This document shows, piece after piece, positions 21,016-29,186 of a DNA stretch of 64,000 bases. This DNA is from Solirubrobacter deserti (lineage in GTDB: Bacteria; Actinomycetota; Thermoleophilia; Solirubrobacterales; Solirubrobacteraceae). The DNA lies in NCBI RefSeq assembly GCF_027587175.1, contig NZ_JAPCID010000009.1, positions 1 through 64,000 on the forward strand. Direction: 5' to 3'. The notes beneath the pieces were generated by a model. The model was not told the origin of the DNA. It searched no databases and saw only the letters and a program-made list of their open reading frames with translations. Position numbers and translations under genes: made by a program. Position 1 is the first letter of the stretch; every line of letters begins with the position of its first letter.

Positions 21016-22224
21016 TCAGCCGTCGTAGCGAGCCAGGGCCGTGGTCATGCGGTCCTGCAGCGTGCGGGCGCCGGGCGGGTACACGCCGTTCATCAGGAAC
21101 GCGAACGCGACGCGGCTGCCGCCCGTCGTGGTGCAGTAGCCCGCGAGCGCCGACACGTCGCGCAGCGTGCCGGTCTTGGCGTGACAGTTGTCCTGGGCGG
21201 CCGTGCCGCGCAGGCGGCTCGAGACGGTGCCGTTGCGGCCGATGACCGCCAGCGACGCGTCGAACTCCTCCGCGTGCTCGGTCTCGGCGATGCCCGTGAG
21301 CAGGCGGACGACCTCGCGCGGCGTGGTGCGGTTCGCGCGCGAGAGCCCGGAGCCGTCGGCGATCGTCGGCGCGATCTCGAACTGGCGCAGCGTGTCCCGC
21401 ATGACGGCGGCGCCGCCGGTGGTCGAGCCCTCGCCGCCGAACTGGGCGCCGAGGCTCTTGATCAGCATCTCGGCGATGTAGTTGTCCGACGGGACGTTCA
21501 TCTGACGCGCGATCGTCGCAACGGGCGGCGACGTCCACTCGCTGAAGGGCGTCATGCCGGTCGGCGCGAGGCCGGATCGCGCGGCGCCGGCGATCTTCAC
21601 GCCGCGGCGCTCGAGCGCCTTCTCGAACGCGCTCGCGGCAAACTTGGCCGGGCTGGACTGCCAGTACGGTCGGGCCTGACCGGTGCGGCCGTGGTTGTAG
21701 GACAGCGCGCTGAGCGGACCGACGTAGCTCGTGAGCTGGAAGTTCGACGACGGCGGGCCGCGGAACGCGTCGAACACCGACTCGTCGCCGATCACGCGGC
21801 CCGTGACGCGCTTGAGCCCGCCGTCCGCGAGCCGCTTGGCCAGCGCCGCCGTGGCGGTGGCGTTGAACGTCGGGTCGCCGCCGCCGCGCAGGACGACGTC
21901 GCCGGTGACCGTTCCCGTCTCGTCCGGCAGCGCCGACGCCAGCACCGAGGTCGTCAGCGTGCCCTCGGGCCCGTAGAGCAGCATGGCCGTCGCCGCCGTG
22001 TAGAGCTTCTCCACGGACGCGGGCATGCGCGCGGTGTCGGCCTTGTGGGCGTAGATCTCCTGCCCTGTGCTCATGTCGACGACGTAGGCCCCGCTGGACC
22101 CGCCGGCCCGGGCCATCTCGCGCGCGAGCGCGGTCTTGGTGGCGGGGAGGCCCGCCGCGTGGGCGGAGGAGGCGAGCAGCGCCGCGAGCGCGACGGTGAG
22201 AACAATCAGGCGTGCCATGCGCAT
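21016..22224 (-). CDS. dacB: D-alanyl-D-alanine carboxypeptidase/endopeptidase (PBP4 type, S13)
   Basis: 402 residues, exported (LIVLTVALAALLASSAHAAG). Trims peptidoglycan cross-bridges and stem peptides. The three penicillin-binding motifs are SVEK (Ser70, Lys73), SDN (in VPSDNYIAEM) and KTG (in HAKTGTLRD). The large insertion between SxxK and SxN fits the S13 family. The start is ATG 22224; ATG 22218 is equally possible. Confidence 0.93.
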   Translation of the reverse strand: MRMARLIVLTVALAALLASSAHAAGLPATKTALAREMARAGGSSGAYVVDMSTGQEIYAHKADTARMPASVEKLYTAATAMLLYGPEGTLTTSVLASALPDETGTVTGDVVLRGGGDPTFNATATAALAKRLADGGLKRVTGRVIGDESVFDAFRGPPSSNFQLTSYVGPLSALSYNHGRTGQARPYWQSSPAKFAASAFEKALERRGVKIAGAARSGLAPTGMTPFSEWTSPPVATIARQMNVPSDNYIAEMLIKSLGAQFGGEGSTTGGAAVMRDTLRQFEIAPTIADGSGLSRANRTTPREVVRLLTGIAETEHAEEFDASLAVIGRNGTVSSRLRGTAAQDNCHAKTGTLRDVSALAGYCTTTGGSRVAFAFLMNGVYPPGARTLQDRMTTALARYDG

Positions 22225-22333
22225 GTCGAGCCTACGAAACCCGCGGGAAGGACGAAAGTTTTCCTGGTGACCGGGAGTCCGAGCCGCACGGCGAGGACTT
22301 CCAGCGACGCGAGCCGCCAGGCGAGCCTCGCCG

Positions 22334-22339
22334 TAGACT
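22334..22339 (+). promoter_or_regulatory. Putative -10 element for leaderless patatin gene
   Basis: TAGACT fits TANNNT and ends 7 nt before GTG 22347, which helps choose that start over upstream in-frame codons. Confidence 0.45.
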
Positions 22340-22346
22340 GCACGTG

Positions 22347-23582
22347 GTGGGCAAAGTCGTCGAGATGAACGCTCCCGCCCGGCGCAAGCGCCGCTCCTCG
22401 CGGACCGCGCTGGTCCTCGGCGGCGGCGGCTTCACCGGCGGCGTCTACCAGATCGGCGCGTTGCGGGCGCTGGACCTGCTCTCCTCGAACCGCTCGGTCA
22501 ACCAGTTCGACATCTACGTCGGCACCAGCGCGGGCGCGCTGATCGCGTCCCTGGTGGCCAACGGCGTCACGCCCGAGCAGATGATGCGCACGGTCAACGA
22601 CCAGGTGCCGTACTCGCTTCCGCCGCTGGACCGCGAGATGTTCCTGCGCCTGAACAAGGCCGAGTTCGCGCGCACGGCGCTCAAGTTCCCGCTGCACGCG
22701 ATCAGCGTCGCCCGCAGCGTCGCGTCCTCGATCACGTCGCTGAGCGCGGTCGATCTCATCCTGGCACTGGGCGATGCCCTGCCGTCGGGCATCTACACGG
22801 GCGAGGGCGTGGAGGAGTACCTGCGCGAGACGCTCAACGTCGAGGGCCGCACGGACGACTTCCGCCTGCTCGAGCGCGAGCTCTACCTCGCCGCGACGGA
22901 CCTGGACACGTGCGAGCGGATCGTGCTCGGGGCCGAGGGCTGGGACGACATCCCGATCTCCGCCGCCGTGCGCGCGAGCACCGCCCTGCCGATGGTCTAC
23001 GCGCCCTACCGCGTGCGCGACCGCGAGCTCGTCGACGGCGGCATCGTCTCCACCACGAACCTCGACATCGCGGTCGAGGCCGGCGCGAAGTTCATCGTCG
23101 TCGTCAACCCGCTCGTCCCGTTCATCAACGACTTCTCGAAGTCGATCCCGACCCTGTTCGGCACCCGCGTGCGCCGGGTCAGCGACATGGGCTTCCCGAA
23201 GATCGGCTACCAGACGTTCAAGCTGCTCGCTTACCAGCGCCTGCACGAGATGGCCTCGCACTGGAAGGCTCGCTATCCGGGCGTCGACATCGTCCTGATC
23301 GAGCCCGACCCCGACGATGAGCTGATGTTCCAGACGAACATCCTCAACTTCGCCTCGCGCGTGGACGTCGCCCGCCACGGCTTCGAGTCGGTCACGCTCA
23401 AGCTGGCCAAGGACTACGAGGACATCCGCGAGGTCTGCCGTCGGCACGGCATCGACATCTCGGCCACGCGCGTGCGCAAGGTGGTCCGCCACTTCTCCGC
23501 CGAGCGCGAGAAGACCCGCGCCTGGCGGAGAATCCTGGAGCAGACGACCGGCGCCCTGTTGCGCCAGTCAGCCAACGACTAA
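22347..23582 (+). CDS. Patatin-like phospholipase
   Basis: 411 residues from GTG 22347. Oxyanion loop LVLGGGGFTGG, nucleophile in VGTSAGAL (Ser61) and the dyad Asp in LVDGGIVSTT (about 230). Probably cytoplasmic lipid acyl hydrolase; no signal peptide, and a basic N terminus (RRKRRSSR). The open frame extends 45 codons upstream but without conserved sequence. Overlaps the opposing metallophosphatase gene by 15 bp. Confidence 0.92.
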   Translation: MGKVVEMNAPARRKRRSSRTALVLGGGGFTGGVYQIGALRALDLLSSNRSVNQFDIYVGTSAGALIASLVANGVTPEQMMRTVNDQVPYSLPPLDREMFLRLNKAEFARTALKFPLHAISVARSVASSITSLSAVDLILALGDALPSGIYTGEGVEEYLRETLNVEGRTDDFRLLERELYLAATDLDTCERIVLGAEGWDDIPISAAVRASTALPMVYAPYRVRDRELVDGGIVSTTNLDIAVEAGAKFIVVVNPLVPFINDFSKSIPTLFGTRVRRVSDMGFPKIGYQTFKLLAYQRLHEMASHWKARYPGVDIVLIEPDPDDELMFQTNILNFASRVDVARHGFESVTLKLAKDYEDIREVCRRHGIDISATRVRKVVRHFSAEREKTRAWRRILEQTTGALLRQSAND

Positions 23583-24866
23583 GGCGTCGCGGGCGGAGAC
23601 GGGCGAGGGCTCGGAGGTCAGCTCGCGGTCCAGCCAGTCGCTGACCAGCGTGACGTTGCCCGCGACCATCGCGACCGAGGCGGGGCGCGGCGAGGTGGTG
23701 CTCGTGCCCGCCGGCATCCGGCACCAGTTCCACCACTCGCCGTCGGTGGCGGTGTTCGCGGGGTCGGCCGCGGCCGCGTGGTGGGCCAGGATGCGTTCCC
23801 ACTCGCCCGCCTGGAGCTCGACGACCAGCGGACCGTAGTCGTCCGCCGGAAACAGGCGGACGCGGTCGAGCTCGGTGACCGGGCCGGCGGGAAGCTCGGC
23901 GATCACGCCGTCGAGCGGCACCTGGGCGCCGTGGTGCGCCAGCGGGACGAATGCGGCATCCGCGCCGCTGGTCACGCGGAACGCATGCGCGATCCGGTCG
24001 GGCAGGTAGCGCTCCGCGCCCGTCCGCGAGATCCACCGCTCGGCGGATTCGCCGACGACGTTCGCGGCGGCGGCGTCGAAGGCCGCAACGGCCGGTGTGA
24101 CCCGCGCGGGCCGGACGGCCGGAGTCGGCACGACGCCGCGGACGACGACCTCCGGACCGAGGTCGGCCACGAGCACGGAGGCGGCGTAGACGTGGGCCTC
24201 GCCGGCGGGCGTGCCCGCGAGGGTTCCGGTCCAGGCGCCGAAGTTGTGGCCGCCGATGATCAGGTCCACGGCGGCGGCCCAGGGACGGACAAGTGCTTCC
24301 AGCCGGTCGGCGCGGGTGGCGATCGAGTCGGCGCTCGGCCACCACGTGACGCCGTCGTGGAGCAGCGCCACGACCCAGCGCGCGCCGTAGGCCCGCAGCG
24401 CGCGGGCGAGCTCGTCGACGCGCCAGTCCGCGCGCGCGGGCGGCGCGTGCGTGAACGCGTCGCCCGACGGGTGCGCGAGCCCGATCACGCCGACGCCGCC
24501 CGCGGGCGTGTCGATCAGGGCCGTGGCCGGCAGGCCGACGTCCACGTTCGCGCACAGCATCGGGTAGCGCAGTCGGGCGGCGCCCGCGCGCAGCGCGTCG
24601 AGCCCGTCGTCGAAGTCGTGGTTGCCGACTGCGCAGCACGCGATCGGCAGGCCGGCCAGCTCGTCCCAGGGCCGCTCGTCGAGCAGCACCATCGCCGGGC
24701 CGACCGTCAGGTCGCCCACGTCGAGCCACAGCGCCGGCCCGCGCTCGAGCTCGCGTTCGAGCAGCCGGGCGACGCCGCTCACGGTTCCCGTCTGTCCGTA
24801 GGTCGCGCGCATCGGCACGACGGCGGTGCCGAGGTCGGTCGTGGCGAGGATGCGCAGTGTGGTCAT
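23568..24866 (-). CDS. Cytoplasmic 5'-nucleotidase/metallophosphatase family protein
   Basis: 432 residues without a signal peptide. Calcineurin-like motifs: LDVGDLT, VGNHDFDDG, LLHDG and IIGGHNFG. As in the secreted paralogue, the first motif lacks the usual His (ATTDLG), and GHxH reads GHNF. The C-terminal half resembles the 5'-nucleotidase C domain. Downstream of the EEP gene with a 4-bp overlap, so probably one operon for phosphate-ester cleavage. Confidence 0.85.
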   Translation of the reverse strand: MTTLRILATTDLGTAVVPMRATYGQTGTVSGVARLLERELERGPALWLDVGDLTVGPAMVLLDERPWDELAGLPIACCAVGNHDFDDGLDALRAGAARLRYPMLCANVDVGLPATALIDTPAGGVGVIGLAHPSGDAFTHAPPARADWRVDELARALRAYGARWVVALLHDGVTWWPSADSIATRADRLEALVRPWAAAVDLIIGGHNFGAWTGTLAGTPAGEAHVYAASVLVADLGPEVVVRGVVPTPAVRPARVTPAVAAFDAAAANVVGESAERWISRTGAERYLPDRIAHAFRVTSGADAAFVPLAHHGAQVPLDGVIAELPAGPVTELDRVRLFPADDYGPLVVELQAGEWERILAHHAAAADPANTATDGEWWNWCRMPAGTSTTSPRPASVAMVAGNVTLVSDWLDRELTSEPSPVSARDALVVG

Positions 24867-25663
24867 CGCGTCACCAGGTCGGCCATGACGCCGTAGTGGT
24901 CACTTGCCCACACGCCGTCGCGCGGCGCATCGAACAGGCGCTGCGCGGCGGCGACGTCGAGCGTCGGACCGCGGTTGTCGCAGCGGACGAAGACGTAGTC
25001 GATCCGGCGCGGGATGTCCCACGCCGTCTCGCCCGAGCGGACGAGCGGGTTCTCGGGCGTGAACGTGTGCCCAGGCTCGCCGGGATGCGCGCTCGCCCAG
25101 GCGTCGCGGTAGCAGACGCTCTCGCCCTCCAGCGACTGGCGGCCCGTGAGGAAGCGGATGCTGGCCGCGTCCGGCGTGGCGTCGAAGTCACCGGCGATGA
25201 TCACGTGAGCACCCTCCTCGTGCGCGTGGCGCTCGGCGAAGCGGGCCGCCGCGAGGGCCTGCAGCTCGCGCTCGCGCTCGTATCCCATCTCCCACTTGGG
25301 GTTCGCGGCCACAAGCAGCAAGGGCCCGAACGGGGCGCGGATCTCGGCGGCGAGCGTGGCGTCGTCCAGGTGCGCCGTCCGCTCGGTCACGCGCAGGTCG
25401 ATCTCGGTCACGCGCTGGATCGGCCACCGGCTGGCGAGCGCGATCCCGACCCCCTCGCGGTCGCGCCTGGACTCGTAGACGATCTCGTAGCCGGCGCCGA
25501 GCAGATCCTCGGCCAGGTCGTAGTCGTCGGTCTTGGCGGCTTCGACGAAGACCACGAGGTCGGGGTCGGCCGCGCGCAGGCCGTCGCGGAGCGCGGTCCG
25601 GCGCGCCTCCCAGTCGCCGTGGCGGGCCCAGACGTTCTGGGCGATCACACGGATAGTATGCAT
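24863..25663 (-). CDS. Endonuclease/exonuclease/phosphatase family protein
   Basis: 266 residues from ATG 25663 (MHTIRVIAQNVWARHGDW). Motifs of the DNase I-like fold: N in IAQNVW, VVFVEAA with the metal-binding Glu, VIIAGDFDATP, and the C-terminal ASDHYGVMADL with the catalytic His. Substrate unknown: nucleic acid, phospholipid or phosphoester. Its start codon lies in one arm of a dyad shared with the divergent MarR gene, so repression by MarR is likely. Confidence 0.88.
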   Translation of the reverse strand: MHTIRVIAQNVWARHGDWEARRTALRDGLRAADPDLVVFVEAAKTDDYDLAEDLLGAGYEIVYESRRDREGVGIALASRWPIQRVTEIDLRVTERTAHLDDATLAAEIRAPFGPLLLVAANPKWEMGYERERELQALAAARFAERHAHEEGAHVIIAGDFDATPDAASIRFLTGRQSLEGESVCYRDAWASAHPGEPGHTFTPENPLVRSGETAWDIPRRIDYVFVRCDNRGPTLDVAAAQRLFDAPRDGVWASDHYGVMADLVTR

Positions 25664-25677
25664 GAGTAATGCATGCT
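25655..25677. promoter_or_regulatory. Dyad overlapping both start codons of the EEP and marR genes
   Basis: AGTATGCAT-GAGTA-ATGCATGCT: 8 of 9 positions are symmetric. The left arm ends on the EEP start (25661-25663, minus) and the right arm begins on the marR ATG (25669). A TAGTAT -10-like element (25654-25659) for marR overlaps the left arm. Likely MarR operator controlling both genes. Confidence 0.55.
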
Positions 25678-26193
25678 CAGGAGGACCGGACGGCAAACCT
25701 GCTCGGAGCGCTCGCGCTCGAGGTCGCCCATGCGCAGCAGGAGGCGGTGAACGCCGTCGTCGGCCAGTCGGGCGCGGCCGCCGCGGCGATCGTGGTGATC
25801 GCCGCCCGGCCCGGGTTGACGTTGGAGTACCTGCGCGGGCCGCTCGGCCTCAGCCAGCCCGGAGCGACCCGGCTCGTTGAGCGCCTCGTGGCGGCCGGCT
25901 GGGTCGAGCGCTCCGGCCCGGGCGGTCGGCGTGGGCTCGAGCTGCGCCTCGCACCCGCGGGCGAGGCGATCTTCGACGAGCTCCTGCTTGCGCGCCGCGC
26001 CGCGGTCAACTCGGTGCTCGCACCGCTCGACGCCGAGCAGCAGGACCAGCTCAGCGCGCTGCTGGAGACGCTGCTCGCCGCTCGGGTCGGCGGCCGTGCC
26101 GACCTCGAGCGGGTGTGCCGGCTGTGCGAGCGCCGGGTCTGCGGCCGCTGCCCGGTGGGGGGCGCGATGGACCGCCTGCTTCAGTCCGAGTAG
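25669..26193 (+). CDS. MarR-family regulator with Cys-rich C terminus
   Basis: 174 residues. Winged helix around LEYLRGPLGLSQPGATRLVERLVAAGWVER with the wing GGRRGLELRL. The C terminus carries CRLCERRVCGRCP, five Cys within 20 residues in CxxC arrangements, suggesting a metal site or redox switch absent from ordinary MarR proteins. Divergent from the EEP/metallophosphatase operon. Confidence 0.88.
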   Translation: MHAQEDRTANLLGALALEVAHAQQEAVNAVVGQSGAAAAAIVVIAARPGLTLEYLRGPLGLSQPGATRLVERLVAAGWVERSGPGGRRGLELRLAPAGEAIFDELLLARRAAVNSVLAPLDAEQQDQLSALLETLLAARVGGRADLERVCRLCERRVCGRCPVGGAMDRLLQSE

Positions 26194-27974
26194 AGCGCGT
26201 CGAACTCGCTCGCGTACTTGTCGTTGATGACGTTGCGCTTGACCTTCAGGGTCGGCGTCAGCTCGCCGGTCTCCTGGGACAGGTCGTGGTCGAGCAGGAA
26301 GAAGCGCTTGATCTGCTCGACCTGGGCGTACTTCGCGTTCACGCGGTCCACCTCGCCCTGGATGAGCTCGAACACCTTGGGTTCGCGCGAGAGCGCCGCG
26401 AGGTCCTCGGGCAGCTCGTGCTCGCGGGCGAAGTGCACGATCTCCTCGGGGTCGAGCGTGATCAGCGCGACCGGGTACGGACGGCGGTCGGCGTGCATGA
26501 CCGCCTGCGAGATCCAGCGCGAGCGCTTGAGGTCGTTCTCGAGGTTCGCGGGCGTGAGGTTCTTGCCGCCCGCGGTGATCATGATGTCCTTCTTGCGGCC
26601 GGTGATCGTGAGGTAGCCCTCGTCGTCGAGCGCGCCGAGGTCGCCGGTGTGCAGCCAGCCTTCGGCGTCGACCTCGCCGAACGCGGTCGTGTCGCCCTCG
26701 CCGTAGTAGCCGCGGAAGATGTGCGGGCCGCGGACCAGCACCTCGCCGTCCTCGGCGATCTTGAGCTCGGAGCCCGGGATCGCGCGGCCGACGGTGCCGA
26801 GCTTGAAGTCCGCGACCGTGGACGTGGTCGTGACCGTGGAGGTCTCGGTCATGCCGTAGCCCTCCAGCACGGGCGCGCCGCAGGCGTAGAAGAACTCGAG
26901 GATCTCCTTGCCGATCGGGGCGGCGCCGGACGTGGCCTGCTTGAGGCGCCCGCCGAAGATGTTGCGGACGTTGGCGTAGAGCTCGGCGTCGGCCTGGTCG
27001 AACGCGGCCTGCAGCTGCTCGGGCACCGGCTGCCCGGCGGCCATCATCGCGCGCACCTGCAAGCCGAGTTGCGTCGCGGCCGCGATCTTGGCCGGGTCGT
27101 TGTTGCTCGTGACGAGCGTGTAGATCTTCTCGAAGATGCGCGGGACGCTGGGCAGGTAGACGGGCTTGGTCGCCATCAGGTCCGGCACGATCTGCTCACG
27201 GCTGCCGCTCCAAAAGATGATCGGCGCGCCGAGGTCGACGCCCAGCAGCTGGATCAGCAGCGCGTAGGAGTGCGCGAGCGGCAGGTACAGGTAGACGGGC
27301 TCGCCCGGCTCGATGACGTCGATCTCCTCGCACATGCGGGTGACCGAGCGATAGTTGCCGTGGGTGAGCACGCAACCCTTCGGCGGTCCGGTGGTGCCCG
27401 ACGTGTACATGATCGTGTACGGGTCCTCGGGCTTGACGGCGGCGATGCGCTCGGCCACCTCGGCGGCGTCGCGCGCGCGGCCGCGCTCGCGGACCTCGTC
27501 AAGGGAGATCGCGCCCTCGGCCGGCTCGATCGAGACGATCGCCTCCAGGCCGGGCAGCTGGTCGCGCACGGCGATGAGCTTGGCGACCTGCGACGCGTCC
27601 TCAGCGATCGCGAAGCGCGACTCCGAGTTGCCCGCCACCCACGCGCACTCCTCGGGCGAGTTGGTCGGATAGATCGGGACGACGACGCCGCCGGCGGACG
27701 TGATGCCGAAGTCGGCGAACGTCCACTCGATACGGGTGGTGCACAGCAGCGCGACGCGCTCCCCGGGATGCAGGCCGAGGTCGATGAGCCCACGGGCGAT
27801 CTCCGAGACGATCTCGGACAGCTCCGTGTAGCTGAGGTCGGTCCACTCGCCGTCGCGCTTGAAGCGGGCCGCCGGCTGCTCTTGGTAGCGCTCGGCGGCC
27901 AGGCTCACGATGTCGGCGATCGTCCGCGAGCCGGTGCCAGACTCGGCTCGCGGGGACGGCGTGGTGTGCTGCAT
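26181..27974 (-). CDS. Long-chain acyl-CoA synthetase (AMP-forming)
   Basis: 597 residues. Activates fatty acids to acyl-CoA. The AMP-binding motif MYTSGTTGPPKG (about 188-199), GYGMTET, the hinge region TGDLGALDDEGYL and the catalytic Lys region KNLTPANLE are intact. The end DYDLSQETGELTPTLKVKR-like block is typical of long-chain ligases. ATG 27974 follows a GAGGAGG ribosome-binding site. A TAGGAT -10-like hexamer lies at 28006-28011. Overlaps marR by 13 bp. Confidence 0.93.
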   Translation of the reverse strand: MQHTTPSPRAESGTGSRTIADIVSLAAERYQEQPAARFKRDGEWTDLSYTELSEIVSEIARGLIDLGLHPGERVALLCTTRIEWTFADFGITSAGGVVVPIYPTNSPEECAWVAGNSESRFAIAEDASQVAKLIAVRDQLPGLEAIVSIEPAEGAISLDEVRERGRARDAAEVAERIAAVKPEDPYTIMYTSGTTGPPKGCVLTHGNYRSVTRMCEEIDVIEPGEPVYLYLPLAHSYALLIQLLGVDLGAPIIFWSGSREQIVPDLMATKPVYLPSVPRIFEKIYTLVTSNNDPAKIAAATQLGLQVRAMMAAGQPVPEQLQAAFDQADAELYANVRNIFGGRLKQATSGAAPIGKEILEFFYACGAPVLEGYGMTETSTVTTTSTVADFKLGTVGRAIPGSELKIAEDGEVLVRGPHIFRGYYGEGDTTAFGEVDAEGWLHTGDLGALDDEGYLTITGRKKDIMITAGGKNLTPANLENDLKRSRWISQAVMHADRRPYPVALITLDPEEIVHFAREHELPEDLAALSREPKVFELIQGEVDRVNAKYAQVEQIKRFFLLDHDLSQETGELTPTLKVKRNVINDKYASEFDALYSD

Positions 27975-28038
27975 CTCGCTCCTCCTCGACGACGCGGAGG
28001 GAGCGATCCTACGCTGCGGGCGCGCTAGGCGCCGCAGC

Positions 28039-28212
28039 TCACGCTGTCGCTACCTGCCTGGATCCCGATTCTTCCAACGTGGCCATGAACAAGGTCTTGT
28101 CGATCCTTCCCTGGAAGATCGGCACGCCCAGTTCCATGCACTTCTCGATCACGTCGCGCCGTTCCATTCCGGCTTCGCGAGCGAGCTCCGTGGGCGTGAG
28201 ATGGATTGCCAT
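28039..28212 (-). CDS. Small HTH-like protein, 57 residues
   Basis: From ATG 28212, with AGGAGGA about 9 nt upstream. Sequence MAIHLTPTELAREAGMERRD then VIEKCMELGVPIFQGRIDKT: helix-turn-helix-like, reminiscent of excisionase/MerR N-terminal helices or the IF2 N-terminal fold. No wing or effector domain. Probably a small DNA- or RNA-binding protein. A longer frame upstream (to 28296) lacks a ribosome-binding site. Confidence 0.7.
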   Translation of the reverse strand: MAIHLTPTELAREAGMERRDVIEKCMELGVPIFQGRIDKTLFMATLEESGSRQVATA

Positions 28213-28314
28213 CAGTACGAGTCCTCCTGGTGAGGTTTGCCACGTGGAAGGGACGGTAGCGCCTTCACCGGATGTCCACAACCTGCACCTGCTCAACGTC
28301 AGCTAAACCTGCGG

Positions 28315-29073
28315 TCAGACCGGATTGGAAAGCTCCACGAACACGTGATCGACGCCAAACCGGTCCGCCAGCAGCTCCCCGAGGGCGCGCACGCCGAACG
28401 TCTCGGTGGCGTAGTGACCCGCCGCTACGAACGTCATTGCGAGCTCTTCGGCGTCGGCGGTGATGTGCTCGCGCGGCTCCCCGGTGAGGAACGCGTCGAG
28501 GCCGAGCGCGGCCGCTTCGTGCAGGGTGTCAGCGGCCGAACCGGACACGATCCCAATACTCCGGATCCCTGTAGCGCTTTTTCCGAGAAGCAGCGGCTCG
28601 CGTCCGGTGGCGGCGTGCACACGCGCGCCCAGCTCGTCCCGGGTGAGCGGCTCAGGGAACCGTCCACGGCACCCGATCGCCCGTCCCTTGTAGTCGCCGA
28701 ACGGCGCCCGCTCCACGCACCCGAGCGCCCGCGCGAGCAACGCGTTGTTGCCCACCTCGGGGTGGGCGTCGAGCGGCAGGTGGTAGGCGACGAGGTTGAT
28801 GTCGTGCACCAGCAGCGGACGCAGGCGCTCGGCGACCAGCGGCGTCAGGCCGGTGGGGTGGAACTTCCAGAACAGGCCGTGGTGGACGAGCACCAGCTGG
28901 GCTCCGAGCTCGACCGCGCGCTCGTGCAGCTCGCGCCGCGCGCTCACGCCGGTCACCACGCGCGTGACCTCTTCTGCGCCCGGCACCTGCAGCCCGTTCG
29001 GCCCGAGGTCGTCGAACTCGGAAGGCTTGAGCAACTCGTCGAGAGTCGAAAGGATGTCCGTAATCTGCGCCAT
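28315..29073 (-). CDS. Nif3-like dinuclear metal centre protein (DUF34)
   Basis: 252 residues. Metal-binding motifs VLVHHGLFW (His pair) and AGHYATETFGV, with GLQVPG near the N terminus, mark the Nif3/YbgI/YqfO family, sometimes annotated GTP cyclohydrolase I type 2. Biochemical role unsettled. The ATG at 29073 follows an A-rich leader. The frame continues upstream without conservation. Divergent from the sigma-factor gene. Confidence 0.92.
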   Translation of the reverse strand: MAQITDILSTLDELLKPSEFDDLGPNGLQVPGAEEVTRVVTGVSARRELHERAVELGAQLVLVHHGLFWKFHPTGLTPLVAERLRPLLVHDINLVAYHLPLDAHPEVGNNALLARALGCVERAPFGDYKGRAIGCRGRFPEPLTRDELGARVHAATGREPLLLGKSATGIRSIGIVSGSAADTLHEAAALGLDAFLTGEPREHITADAEELAMTFVAAGHYATETFGVRALGELLADRFGVDHVFVELSNPV

Positions 29074-29186
29074 TTGGTTTGCGGGTCTGGACTTCGGGCG
29101 ATCTGCATTCGTGTCGTCCGGCACCCCGGTGACAGGGGCCAGGGTGCGTCTTTTGAGTAGATCAGAGTCCGCGCAGGAGGACCTCG

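Noticed and set aside
26115-28028. 637-codon plus-strand frame opposite the acyl-CoA ligase
   Set aside because: Shadow frame caused by high GC at codon position 3.
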